Assembly: GCF_000171815.1 (NCBI RefSeq)
Contig: NZ_ABGR01000001.1
Span: 310,001-374,000 of the forward strand
Length of the DNA stretch: 64,000 nt
Source: Vibrio sp. AND4
Lineage (GTDB): Bacteria > Pseudomonadota > Gammaproteobacteria > Enterobacterales > Vibrionaceae
Reading direction: 5' to 3'
Position 1 is the first letter of the stretch. Each line of letters opens with the position of its first letter. Below are positions 47,372 through 56,179 of the stretch, one piece after another. Below the pieces are notes generated by a model. That model saw only the letters and a list, made by a program, of their open reading frames with translations, was not told the origin of the DNA and ran no database searches. A program made the position numbers and the translations under genes.

Positions 47372-48115
47372 ATGAAAAAGATTTTACTAGCTTCACTAAT
47401 CGGCCTTTCTTCTGTAACCATGGCAGCGAACGCAGCAGCACAAGAAGAGATCAAATTTGCGATGGAGGCGACTTACGCACCGTTCGAATACATGGATGAA
47501 AACAACCAAATCCAAGGTTTTGATGTGGATCTGGCGAACGCACTATGTAAAGAAATGGAAGCACAATGTACCTTCCACAACCAATCTTTTGACAGCCTGA
47601 TCCCTGCATTAAAATTCAAGCGTTACGATGCGGCTATCTCCGCAATGGATATTACTGACGCGCGTTTGAAGCAAGTGAACTTTTCTGCCCCTTACTACGA
47701 CAACTCAGCAGCGTTTGTTTCTATCAAAGAAAAAGTTGCTGATCAGAAAGCACTAGAAGGTAAGCGTGTTGGTGTTCAAAACGGTTCAACACACCAAAGT
47801 TACCTGATTGAGCAAATGCCGGGCGTAACCGCGGTTCCTTACTCAAGCTACCAAGACGCATTCATCGATATGAAGAGCGGTCGTATTGATTCTGTATTTG
47901 GTGATACAGCAGTCGTAGCAGAATGGTTTAAGAAAGAAGATAACCTAGCATACGTGGGTGAGCACGTCACTAACCCTAAATACTTCGGTAATGGTTTCGG
48001 TATCGCAGTAAACAAAGGTAACGACGAGCTAGTGAGCAAACTGAACACGGCACTGAATAAAGTGAAAGCGAACGGCGAATACGACGTAATCTACAACAAG
48101 TACTTCGGTAAGTAA
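47372..48115 (+). CDS. artJ: Arginine-binding periplasmic protein
   Basis: Solute-binding protein of 247 residues with a signal peptide (about 1-23, ending ANAAA) and the family 3 binding fold: [26 protein letters not shown], and the ligand-binding Arg/Asp region [21 protein letters not shown] precedes the ATG. Placed between artP and the permease genes as in the art operon; ArtI and ArtJ cannot be told apart by eye. Confidence 0.9.
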   Translation: MKKILLASLIGLSSVTMAANAAAQEEIKFAMEATYAPFEYMDENNQIQGFDVDLANALCKEMEAQCTFHNQSFDSLIPALKFKRYDAAISAMDITDARLKQVNFSAPYYDNSAAFVSIKEKVADQKALEGKRVGVQNGSTHQSYLIEQMPGVTAVPYSSYQDAFIDMKSGRIDSVFGDTAVVAEWFKKEDNLAYVGEHVTNPKYFGNGFGIAVNKGNDELVSKLNTALNKVKANGEYDVIYNKYFGK

Positions 48116-48116
48116 T

Positions 48117-48806
48117 ATGGCATTAACGGGTTATTCTTTATCGCTTGTTCATGCTAGCTGGATGACTGTCCAGCTAGCCTTCGCAAGCCTTTTAGTCGGT
48201 TTGGTTCTGGCAGTGGCATTCGCCAGTGGTGAAATGTCTCGCCGCGTTATCGTTAAATGGCCAATGACGGTGTTTGTGACGATTGTGCGTGGCTTGCCAG
48301 AAATCCTTGTTGTGTTGTTCATTTATTTTGGTTCGACGCAGGTTTTGTTTTTAGTCACCGGTGACTTTATTGAGGTTAGCCCGTTCTTGTCTGGTGTAGT
48401 GGCATTGTCGTTAATCTTCGCCTCTTACGCTTCTCAAACTTTGCGTGGTGCGCTGAAAGCCGTGGGAAGAGGGCAGAGCGAGGCAGCAAGTGCTCTCGGC
48501 ATAAGCCAAACGCAAGCTTTTGTTTGTATTGTTTTACCACAAGCAATAAGGCATGCGCTACCTGGCTTAACAAATCAATGGTTGGTTCTGCTCAAAGATA
48601 CCGCGCTTGTTTCACTGATTGGTGTAACGGACTTGTTGAAGCAAGCTCAGTTAACGTCAGCCGCCACGCACGAGGCCTTTACATGGTACGCAACGGCCGC
48701 TGCAATTTACTTAGTAATTACGCTTGTTACGCAGCGCGTCGTAAAAATGATTGATAAGAAGTTCTCAATTCAAGGCATAAGCATGGGACAGGAGGCGACC
48801 GCATGA
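48117..48806 (+). CDS. artQ: Arginine ABC transporter permease ArtQ
   Basis: Inner-membrane permease of 229 residues, five membrane spans, with the ATPase-contact EAA loop [22 protein letters not shown]. Starts one base after the artJ stop and overlaps artM by 4 bp. Confidence 0.9.
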   Translation: MALTGYSLSLVHASWMTVQLAFASLLVGLVLAVAFASGEMSRRVIVKWPMTVFVTIVRGLPEILVVLFIYFGSTQVLFLVTGDFIEVSPFLSGVVALSLIFASYASQTLRGALKAVGRGQSEAASALGISQTQAFVCIVLPQAIRHALPGLTNQWLVLLKDTALVSLIGVTDLLKQAQLTSAATHEAFTWYATAAAIYLVITLVTQRVVKMIDKKFSIQGISMGQEATA

Positions 48807-49471
48807 GTGAACAACACGTTTGGCAAATGTTGGCTGGCTTAAGTACCAGCCTTCAATTGACGGCTGCTTCTCTGGTTGTGGGATGTATTCTTGCTTTGAT
48901 GATGACGCTGACTCTGATTCTACGTACTCCGGGTTTGCATTGGGTAAGTCGTGGCATCATCACCTTGTTCACTGGTACGCCTTTGTTGGTACAAATCTTC
49001 TTGGTGTACTACGGTCCGGGTCAGTTTGATGCCGTAAGAGAAAGTGTATTCTGGACGTGGTTAAGCCAACCTTGGTTCTGTGCGATGTTAGCGTTAGCGC
49101 TTAATACTGCGGCGTACAGTGCTCAGTTGTTCAAAGGGGCGTTTAATGCGATTCCTTCTGGCCAATGGCAGGCGTGTCGTGCCCTGGGGATGGGCAAAAT
49201 CGCAACGTTAGGCGTGCTACTGCCATACGCCATTCGCCGAGCTGTTCCAGCTTACTCGAACGAAGTGATTTTGGTCTTCAAAGGTACGTCATTAGCCAGC
49301 ACGATTACGATCATGGATCTGATGGGTTACGCGCAGCGCATTAATGCACAAACTTACGATACGTTGACGGTATTTGGTATTGCGGGCGCATTTTATTTAA
49401 CGGTAAATGGTGTGCTAACTCTCATTTTCCGTCAGGTAGAGAAGAAAGCATTGGCGTTCGAAGCCGCATAA
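48803..49471 (+). CDS. artM: Arginine ABC transporter permease ArtM
   Basis: Partner permease of 222 residues with five membrane spans and the EAA-loop equivalent ([19 protein letters not shown]). Start overlaps the artQ stop (ATGA). Last gene of the operon. Confidence 0.9.
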   Translation: MSEQHVWQMLAGLSTSLQLTAASLVVGCILALMMTLTLILRTPGLHWVSRGIITLFTGTPLLVQIFLVYYGPGQFDAVRESVFWTWLSQPWFCAMLALALNTAAYSAQLFKGAFNAIPSGQWQACRALGMGKIATLGVLLPYAIRRAVPAYSNEVILVFKGTSLASTITIMDLMGYAQRINAQTYDTLTVFGIAGAFYLTVNGVLTLIFRQVEKKALAFEAA

Positions 49472-49506
49472 ATCTTCAATCAAACACTCATCATTTAGTT
49501 CCACAG

Positions 49507-49543
49507 TGCCTCTGCAAATGACTCTCTAGCAGGGGCATTTTTT
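49507..49543 (+). terminator. Terminator of the art operon
   Basis: TGCCTCTGC and GCAGGGGCA form a 9-bp stem with one T-G wobble around a 13-nt loop, followed by six T residues. Confidence 0.85.
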
Positions 49544-49610
49544 ATATTCGTCATGGCAAATTCCTCAAGTTCCGCCAAACTTAACTCAAAACTTTTCGAT
49601 TGGTGACATT

Positions 49611-50183
49611 ATGGAACGACGACACTTTTTAGCGCTGTGGACATTGTTGTTCGCACCCTCTTTAAAAGCGAAAACACCAATGCGGCCGACGCCAGCACAA
49701 ACAGAAGGGCCATTTTATCCAGTAGTCAACATTCCTCTTCGTCAAAACTTGATTCTGCAATCAGAGGGCTTGGTCGGTGAACCTATCGTGTTGCAAGGCA
49801 AAGTCGTAGATACAACAGGAAACCCAGTTTCAGGCATCAAGGTAGAAATCTGGCAATGTGATGGGCAGGGGATTTACGAGCATCCTAAGCAGCCAAATAA
49901 CGATAAGTTTGATGCTCACTTTGCAGGCTTTGGCGCAGTCGAAACTCAATCGGATGGTCGCTACTTATTTCAGACCTTATACCCCGTGCCTTATGCCTCT
50001 CGCCCACCGCACATTCACGTTAAGTTGTGGCGGGATAACCAAGAGCTGCTGACCACTCAGTTATACTTAAAAGGCAATACTGGTGATGAGTGGTGGGGTG
50101 GCAAAGCCCGTGATCATCTACAGTTTGAGACTATACGAATCGACGGGCGCTTAACGGGCGCATTTAACTTTGTGATTGGCTAG
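49611..50183 (+). CDS. Exported intradiol ring-cleavage dioxygenase-like protein
   Basis: A 190-residue protein with the core of non-heme iron(III) intradiol dioxygenases (protocatechuate 3,4-dioxygenase beta/catechol 1,2-dioxygenase fold). Candidate iron ligands are Y89 (GIYEHP), Y124 or Y128 (TLYPVPY), H134 and H136 (PPHIHV). The EGPFYP opening is typical. Unlike cytoplasmic enzymes it begins with a short hydrophobic leader after RR (residues 3-20), so it may be exported, possibly via Tat, although the twin-arginine motif is incomplete. No other aromatic-degradation genes are nearby. It converges on a LysR gene 9 bp away. Confidence 0.82.
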   Translation: MERRHFLALWTLLFAPSLKAKTPMRPTPAQTEGPFYPVVNIPLRQNLILQSEGLVGEPIVLQGKVVDTTGNPVSGIKVEIWQCDGQGIYEHPKQPNNDKFDAHFAGFGAVETQSDGRYLFQTLYPVPYASRPPHIHVKLWRDNQELLTTQLYLKGNTGDEWWGGKARDHLQFETIRIDGRLTGAFNFVIG

Positions 50184-50192
50184 CTAATCCGG

Positions 50193-51023
50193 TTAAGCCA
50201 TTAACTCAACCAATTGCGCCAAGCATTCTTTATCCAGTATTGGATGAGGCTCAACCCCCGTGACTAAAACGATATCCACGGAAGGTAGCGATGGCATATC
50301 GTTTAAGATCTCGAGATCATCGCTAACGCTAATACTGCCCATAGCACCGATAGCCATGCCTGAACGTACAATCGCTCGTTGTGCAGAGGCCGTATTGCAA
50401 CACGCCAGTAGTTGATAAGGGATACCACGTTTGGTTAATCCGTCTACCGCTGCTGCGTGGTATTTACAGTCGGTTTGGAATAGGGCGAGAGGGAGAGGTT
50501 GGGCGTGCTCGATGTAAAAATCAGGGTGAGCAATCCACACGCCTTTGTCACTTGCTAGCCAGTAACCTTCTTCACTGTCTGGTGCTCTCGTCACAATCGC
50601 CGCGTCGAGCTTTCCTTCATCGAGTTTTTCTCTCAAGGTGATGCTTGGCTCACTAAAGACTTGAATCGAACACGTGGGTTCAGACTGCTGTAATACGCGG
50701 ATGACTTTAGGCAGGATATTGTCGTTGTAATCTTCTGGGCAACCTAAGCGAAGAGGACGCTTATTTTCATAGCGTTTCACCTGTTTCAGCGCTTGATTGT
50801 GTAAGCTGACAAGTTGCTCTGCATGAGAGCGTAGTGCCAATCCCGCTTCACTTAAGACAAGATTGCGACCTTCTTTTTCAAATAAGCTGACACTGAGCTC
50901 GTCTTCCAGCTTACGCATTTGTGCACTAAATGCTGATTGGGTGCGATTGATCTGCTTGGCAGCACGAGTGAAACTTCCCGTTTCTACAAAAGCCAGAAAG
51001 CTGCGCAACGCATCGATATCCAT
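50193..51023 (-). CDS. LysR-family transcriptional regulator
   Basis: A 276-residue LysR protein, with HTH at the N-terminus (FTRAAKQINRTQSAFSAQMRK, quoted by motif at about 17-36) and an effector domain starting near residue 88 (RPLRLGCPEDYND). It is divergent from the GST gene and convergent with the dioxygenase-like gene. Target unknown; GST is the better candidate by orientation (inference). Confidence 0.88.
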   Translation of the reverse strand: MDIDALRSFLAFVETGSFTRAAKQINRTQSAFSAQMRKLEDELSVSLFEKEGRNLVLSEAGLALRSHAEQLVSLHNQALKQVKRYENKRPLRLGCPEDYNDNILPKVIRVLQQSEPTCSIQVFSEPSITLREKLDEGKLDAAIVTRAPDSEEGYWLASDKGVWIAHPDFYIEHAQPLPLALFQTDCKYHAAAVDGLTKRGIPYQLLACCNTASAQRAIVRSGMAIGAMGSISVSDDLEILNDMPSLPSVDIVLVTGVEPHPILDKECLAQLVELMA

Positions 51024-51141
51024 ATCTAAAACTCATCCATCGTTTTTGTTGAAGTGTTCCATCAAAACTATCCGTTAGTCCTCTTAAATACAATCAGATA
51101 TTGTGAATGGGTAATCAAAACACGAACCGCATGGAGGCGTC

Positions 51142-51789
51142 ATGAAACTGTTTATTGCTAACCAAAACTACTCAAGCTGGTCACTTCGCGCATGGCTGAT
51201 CTTTTCTCAATTCAAACTGGATGTGGAAGTCACCAAGCTCAAGTTATTCACGGAAGATTTTTATAAGACCTTGGAAGATATTACACCAACGGCGAAAGTA
51301 CCGGTCTTGATGGATGGCGATGCAACCGTGTGGGATTCATTAGCGATTTTGGAATACGTAAACGAGCAATACTTGCAAGGTAGAGCATGGCCAAGCAACT
51401 CCGCAGTACGGGCTAAAGCACGCGCCATCGCTTCAGAAATGCATTCAGGTTTCTTTGATTTAAGAAACGAACTCCCAATGAATATCTGCGCGCGCAGAAA
51501 AGTCGATTTAACTGAAGGTGCACGTAAAGATATTGCTCGCATTGACGCTATTTGGGCAGAACAAGCCATGCTGCATCCGAATGGTTGGCTATTTGGAGAA
51601 TGGTCAATCGTCGATGCCATGTATGCACCAGTGGCATTGCGTTTCCAAACTTATGGCATCGAGTTATCGGAAGGTGCCAAAGCTTACCAACAAAAGGTGC
51701 TAGCAAGTGAATCTTTACAGCAATGGTTGGAAGAGGCGAGCCAAGAAACGGATATCGTAGAAGAAGATGAAGCAGGGGTAGAAGTTTAA
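51142..51789 (+). CDS. Glutathione S-transferase family protein
   Basis: A 215-residue GST: N-terminal thioredoxin-like domain with NYSSWSLRAWL (catalytic Ser/Tyr region), the cis-Pro TAKVPVL and the glutathione-binding VWDSLAILEY; C-terminal helical domain with WLFGEWSIVDAMYAPV. GGAGG precedes the ATG. Divergent from a LysR gene. Substrate unknown. Confidence 0.92.
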   Translation: MKLFIANQNYSSWSLRAWLIFSQFKLDVEVTKLKLFTEDFYKTLEDITPTAKVPVLMDGDATVWDSLAILEYVNEQYLQGRAWPSNSAVRAKARAIASEMHSGFFDLRNELPMNICARRKVDLTEGARKDIARIDAIWAEQAMLHPNGWLFGEWSIVDAMYAPVALRFQTYGIELSEGAKAYQQKVLASESLQQWLEEASQETDIVEEDEAGVEV

Positions 51790-51795
51790 CGGTAC

Positions 51796-51822
51796 TAGAG
51801 CCTCACTCGATGGGAGGCTCTA
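51796..51822. terminator. Hairpin between GST and the convergent LRR gene
   Basis: TAGAGCCTC and GAGGCTCTA form a 9-bp stem around a 9-nt loop between two convergent genes. T tracts are short on both strands, so it may act as a weak bidirectional terminator. Confidence 0.55.
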
Positions 51823-51834
51823 TTCAAAAATACC

Positions 51835-53598
51835 TTATTTACTTTTCATACATTGAAGTACTTCTGTTCGCTCGAAATGATTTTTTTCTGCGTAGGTCCC
51901 TATTAAACACCCTGTATAAAAGAGAAAAGCATTTTTCAGAGCGTCTTTACTGTCAAATTTGTCCTTTTGTTTTTTGATTTCTCGTGCCATTAATGACTGG
52001 CAGCTCTCGGTGTAAGGCTCAAGAGCTTGTTTACATTTACTAGTACTATCGAACCCAAAACAGCGCTGAAAGGCGGTTTCTTTACAAACATAACTAGAAC
52101 CTTTGCTGAATAAGTTTTGCATGACCAGAGCTTCCTTGATTGAAGTGAGTTCTTTCGGATCATCCATATTGACTAGCTGGAAGGCTTTTTTTGCCACCAC
52201 GCTATCGCGGTAAAGTATCTCGAGTTGCCAACGGCCAGACACCAGCTCGCTTTTATCGCCGAAATACCACATCGCGAGGTTACGATCATGCTTAAACATG
52301 GTGTCAGGCCAAGTGGATTCGGTGAACCCTTTGCCTGTTTTAGGATCGACAATCTTTGGATGTGTCATCCGGACGGTGATTGGGAATTTGTTGGTTTTTG
52401 CAAGGCTAGGCTCTACTTCACCCTGCGCATTCTTGGGCAACGTAACCGAGTATCGAAAGCCAATGTATTGGCCGAGTTTTGGCATCACCATTTGTGTTGG
52501 AGTCACGGTGTACTCTTTTCCCTCTTGCGTTATTACACCACCTTCAATAATGCTGACACGAGGAGATAGTAGGTTTGAGATGTTTTTCTCTTCGCTTGCT
52601 TGAGAGGTCGTCGTTAGAGCAGCGGCATAAGGTGAACCCTCGACTGAAAACAGAACAAACTCATGACCTTTAGCCAATGTAATATCATAAAGTGGGTTGT
52701 TGAATGCTATGAACTTCTTCAAGGCCAGTTGTTGAGTCAGATCCAGTTTGGTCAATTTATTATTGTTTAGCTCGAGTGATGTTAAGTTTGGGTTTTTACC
52801 CAATTGGAATTCGGCTAACTGGTTGTAGTCTGCTTTAACTTCTTGCAACTGTGTCTGTTGGCTTAAGTCCAAACTGGTGAGCTTATTATTACGCACGTTA
52901 AGGTGCTTAAGATTCGCGTTTTTCGATAAATCAATCTCTTGCAATTGGTTTGATTGAAGAGATACGTGCGAAAGCTTTGGGTTATGGTTTAAGTCGATCG
53001 TAGTTAGGCTGCCACTTCCAAGAAAGAGCGTCTTTAGTTCGGAGTTTTGGCTAACGTTAAGTTCTGTCAGTTTATGGGCACTGAATCCAAGGTCACGCAA
53101 CCGTGATAGATGGCGTATGTCTATTTTTGCAATAGGCATTTTGTAGGCGTAGAGACTTTTCAGCTTCAAGTTCTTATTGATGTTGAGCTGCGTCAGGTTG
53201 TTTTCTGAAATAGTCAGAGTTTCAAGCTCTGGGTTATGAGAGAGGTCGATATCTGTCAATTGGTTGTTCGCCAAGATCAGGCGTTTGAGCTTTGGATTAT
53301 TTGTAGTATCGACGCTTTTAATATTGTTATTTAGGAGAATCAAGTCTTCTAGTACAGGGAAATATTTAATTTCTTCCACAGAGGTAATGTTATTGTTGGA
53401 GCAGTCGAGTTCGGTCAAAATATTTGGTGAAGACGCTTCGTAGCCAGAAAAGCAATCAGCAAAGTTTGGGTCGACAAACTGAATGTCACCAATGGTTTCT
53501 GGAGTGGAACCATACGCAAAACCGGATAACGCCAATCCACTTGTTGCCATCACCATTTTACCGGATAACCAGATTAGGTTTACCACTGACGCCTTCAT
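51835..53598 (-). CDS. Exported leucine-rich-repeat protein with a DUF3859-like domain
   Basis: A 587-residue protein with an N-terminal signal peptide (about 1-30). Residues about 60-320 are eleven leucine-rich repeats of exactly 21 residues (pattern LxxLxLxxNxLTxIDLSxNPx), as in bacterial internalin-like solenoids. Residues about 340-465 resemble DUF3859, with TNKFPITVRMTHP and LVSGRWQLEIL. The last 100 residues contain six cysteines, suggesting disulfides in the periplasm or outside the cell. It stands alone on its strand. LRR proteins usually bind other proteins; no target can be named. Confidence 0.85.
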   Translation of the reverse strand: MKASVVNLIWLSGKMVMATSGLALSGFAYGSTPETIGDIQFVDPNFADCFSGYEASSPNILTELDCSNNNITSVEEIKYFPVLEDLILLNNNIKSVDTTNNPKLKRLILANNQLTDIDLSHNPELETLTISENNLTQLNINKNLKLKSLYAYKMPIAKIDIRHLSRLRDLGFSAHKLTELNVSQNSELKTLFLGSGSLTTIDLNHNPKLSHVSLQSNQLQEIDLSKNANLKHLNVRNNKLTSLDLSQQTQLQEVKADYNQLAEFQLGKNPNLTSLELNNNKLTKLDLTQQLALKKFIAFNNPLYDITLAKGHEFVLFSVEGSPYAAALTTTSQASEEKNISNLLSPRVSIIEGGVITQEGKEYTVTPTQMVMPKLGQYIGFRYSVTLPKNAQGEVEPSLAKTNKFPITVRMTHPKIVDPKTGKGFTESTWPDTMFKHDRNLAMWYFGDKSELVSGRWQLEILYRDSVVAKKAFQLVNMDDPKELTSIKEALVMQNLFSKGSSYVCKETAFQRCFGFDSTSKCKQALEPYTESCQSLMAREIKKQKDKFDSKDALKNAFLFYTGCLIGTYAEKNHFERTEVLQCMKSK

Positions 53599-53953
53599 AT
53601 ATTAATCCTTTTCGAAGTATTTTCTTTTTAGTTTTAGGCGCTCAATTGCCTTGCCGTTAGTGAATACTGTTTCGACAATGAATAGAGCAACAATGAATAG
53701 TTCTGCAGCAGTTTACGCAATCTCTCAAAATAAAACTGTAGGTAAACTACCGGAAATACAAGTTTTTTCATCTAAGTTTGTCGAATGATGATGAAGATAA
53801 CGTCGGTGGGAGGGGGGTACTTAGAAAGCAAATAAAGTAGCGATGTATAGTGCAATGGGTTATAGGCAACACCTGCATTTTTGGAGAACTATCTGACCGT
53901 GATGAAAGTTGGTTATGTGACTCTTAGAGATGAGTTATAAAGACTTGAGACAT

Positions 53954-53995
53954 AAAAATACGGAGTACAGATATCAGCGATAATATCCGTACTCC
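53954..53995 (-). terminator. Leftward rho-independent terminator without an assigned gene
   Basis: Read leftward, GGAGTACGGATAT and ATATCTGTACTCC form a 13-bp stem with one G-T wobble and an 8-nt loop, followed by GTATTTTTATG. The T tract lies only on this side, so something transcribed leftward from about 54.3 kb probably ends here. Confidence 0.7.
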
Positions 53996-54045
53996 ATAGG
54001 CTTAATACTTTTTAAGTGGAGTAAATGTAGTTAAGTTCGTTTTGA

Positions 54046-54141
54046 CTAATTCCGTTGTGGTTGCGTCATTGCATCAACTACCAGCTCGGTACTAAAAGAG
54101 CTGCCTTTTGTCGCTGGGAACTCTTTATAGTTACTATTCAT
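54046..54141 (-). CDS. Hypothetical small protein, 31 residues
   Basis: Leftward frame starting MNSNYKEFPATKG and ending MTQPQRN. Its ATG overlaps the stop of the upstream 49-codon frame (ATGA), and it lies 50 bp before the leftward terminator. No recognised family and no independent ribosome-binding site. It may be a real microprotein or the remnant of a decayed gene. Confidence 0.3.
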   Translation of the reverse strand: MNSNYKEFPATKGSSFSTELVVDAMTQPQRN

Positions 54142-54287
54142 GTATTAAACCACTTCGGTTTGCTTGAAATGATTTCTCTGCATCGCTTGCCACTAATAAA
54201 TGCTGCTTTATTACTCTCAGGGTGTGTCATCGCATTAGTGGATTCTAGTGCTGCGCTCTCTTCGCCTCCTTTATTCCTCTCTGTCAT
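54138..54287 (-). CDS. Hypothetical small protein, 49 residues
   Basis: Leftward frame starting MTERNKGGEESAALE and ending SSKPKWFNT, hydrophilic and without membrane segment. It overlaps the following 31-codon frame by 4 bp. A clear ribosome-binding site before the ATG was not seen; an AGGAGG lies just inside the frame. Translation is unproven. Confidence 0.3.
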   Translation of the reverse strand: MTERNKGGEESAALESTNAMTHPESNKAAFISGKRCREIISSKPKWFNT

Positions 54288-54599
54288 GCGAAGATTTGAC
54301 ACTACGCTGATCGTTTACTGAAAGCAAAATAACGATGGACTCAAGTGGCTGTGCTTAAAATTTATGGCTCTTGAATTCAAGAACTATCGATACAGATGTT
54401 CATCAGTGTGTTAGTCTTTCTCAAAGTTGAGAACGCTACCCGCAAAAACGAGAGCTGGGCTAAATTGAGCCGTAGTAATCATATCGTTTACTGATATATA
54501 TATCTTAATAGCACCGATGAGGTTGTTAAGTGTCAACTTTTCTTAGACGAAAGGCTGAGTGCTTAATACTGAACACATATCCCATTAACTAGGTTTTGC

Positions 54600-56120
54600 A
54601 TGTTTGCGAATAGTAAGAAAAACTCAAAGTATCTGATCTTGCTCTCTTTTCTTCCAAGCTTTTTCGCATTGGCGTTCTTGTATTTCAATTTAGGACAGTC
54701 ACTTAGCGAACAGGCTAAGTTGAAAGCGCTGAGTGTGGTTGAAGAAGTTGATCAGATTCTTGAATTTGGTGAAAAAGCGAACCAAAAAGCCTTGATGCTC
54801 CTTGAGAACCCAAGTAACTGCGAGGCCCAAAGTCTAGCTTTACGACAACTGGTCGCGACAGTCCCCTATGTGCGAACTGAAAACTTAGCGAAAAACAAGA
54901 TTGTTTACTGTACTTCCATTTGGGGAGAAAGCCACTACAAGTATGATCCCGCAGACTATATTTCTGGGCGTTTACGCTTAATGCGAGGCAGCAAAGTGGA
55001 TGCTAAACATCCGCTTATTGTAGTCAGGACTGAGTTGGATGAAAATGCCGCGTTTAGTGGCATAGATAGCTTGTACTTAAGGCAGTTGTTAGAGCCTCAA
55101 GATAAGTTACGCTCAGTCCTATCGGTGGGCGATAAATGGCTCGATAGTAAAGAGCTTGTACTTAAAGTGGACCCGACGGAAAAGCTTATCGGTTGGCACA
55201 AAGTGTTGTCCACTAACTTTCCTTATAGCGTGTTCTCAGGTTTTGATTATTCTAGTATGCCCTCTGCGTTTTGGAATAAAGATAAACAACATATTATTGT
55301 GATCTTAGTGATTCAGATGCTATTCGCACTCTATCTTCTTTGGTTATCAAGGCGTCCATCAAATTTATATCTAGAAATAGAAAGGGCGATGGAAAACAAT
55401 GAGTTTGTTCCTTATGCGCAACCTATTTTGAATAGCATAAGCAGAGAGATTCAAGGAATAGAAATCCTGTTACGATGGCAGCACCCAGTCCAAGGGGTTG
55501 TGGGCCCGGACCTTTTCATTCCTAAAGCAGAGCAGTCCGGTTTGATTATCCCTATCACGCACCAATTGATGAGACAGGCAGCACAGGAAATTAGTTTGTG
55601 GAAGGACAAGTTACCGAAACCTTTTCACGTCGGCATCAACATATCACCGCAACATTGCTCGAAACAGACGCTTGTCAGTGTTTGCCAAGAGTTCATCGAT
55701 ATTGTTGATTCTGAGGACGTTAACTTGGTCTTGGAACTCACGGAGAGGGAAGCGCTAAATTACTGCGATTTAACTGATGAAATATTTACTCAATTAAAAA
55801 ACATAGGGTGCAAAATCGCGATAGATGATTTTGGTACAGGTCACTCATCTCTGGTCAATTTACGTAAAGTGGATCTGGATTATCTTAAAATTGATCAAAC
55901 CTTTGTAAGAGACATTGGCGTTGATACGATTACTGGGCACCTACTGCAAAATATGATTACTTTGTCTCATAATCTGTCTTTGGATGTGGTCGCTGAAGGG
56001 GTAGAAACAGAGTCTCAAGCGGATTACCTTAGAGATAAAGGGGTAAGCTATCTACAAGGTTTTTTGTTTGCCAAGCCTATGTTGCTTAATGATTTTTTGA
56101 GCTCGGAGTTAGGTTCTTAG
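54600..56120 (+). CDS. CSS-motif EAL-domain c-di-GMP phosphodiesterase
   Basis: Membrane-bound enzyme that would hydrolyse cyclic di-GMP. The 506 residues comprise a membrane span (about 10-30), a periplasmic sensor with cysteines C74 and C104 (YCTS, a CSS-like motif that forms a redox-sensitive disulfide in relatives), a second span (about 231-250) and a cytoplasmic EAL domain (about 258-505). The EAL signature reads EIL (E288-L290); the other catalytic residues are present: E379/E382 (ELTERE), D409-D410 (IDDFGTG), K430 and E466 (VVAEGVET). It is expected to be active, with output set by periplasmic redox state. It stands alone. Confidence 0.9.
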   Translation: MFANSKKNSKYLILLSFLPSFFALAFLYFNLGQSLSEQAKLKALSVVEEVDQILEFGEKANQKALMLLENPSNCEAQSLALRQLVATVPYVRTENLAKNKIVYCTSIWGESHYKYDPADYISGRLRLMRGSKVDAKHPLIVVRTELDENAAFSGIDSLYLRQLLEPQDKLRSVLSVGDKWLDSKELVLKVDPTEKLIGWHKVLSTNFPYSVFSGFDYSSMPSAFWNKDKQHIIVILVIQMLFALYLLWLSRRPSNLYLEIERAMENNEFVPYAQPILNSISREIQGIEILLRWQHPVQGVVGPDLFIPKAEQSGLIIPITHQLMRQAAQEISLWKDKLPKPFHVGINISPQHCSKQTLVSVCQEFIDIVDSEDVNLVLELTEREALNYCDLTDEIFTQLKNIGCKIAIDDFGTGHSSLVNLRKVDLDYLKIDQTFVRDIGVDTITGHLLQNMITLSHNLSLDVVAEGVETESQADYLRDKGVSYLQGFLFAKPMLLNDFLSSELGS

Positions 56121-56179
56121 TTGGTCGAAGTAATTAACGAGCGCAATAGCGCATAAATAATGCGTGGGTACTTTGTTTG

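Larger units (their letters stand above)
53599..54599. other. 1-kb region without a confirmed gene
   Basis: Between the leftward LRR gene and the rightward EAL gene. Near the left end an 11-bp direct repeat ACAATGAATAG occurs at 53675-53685 and 53690-53700. A leftward hairpin terminator (53954-53995) and two overlapping leftward small frames (54046-54287) are listed separately. The part 54320-54599 should contain the EAL gene promoter and shows nothing else. Confidence 0.45.

Noticed and set aside
51261..51620. 119-codon antisense frame within the GST gene
   Set aside because: Overlaps a well-supported GST gene; no family or ribosome-binding site.
53675..53700. Direct repeat ACAATGAATAG as a replication or partition iteron
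   Set aside because: Only two copies and no rep or par gene nearby.
54055..54321. 88-codon rightward frame in the 1-kb gap
   Set aside because: Opposite strand to the terminator-associated small frames, no ribosome-binding site and no family.
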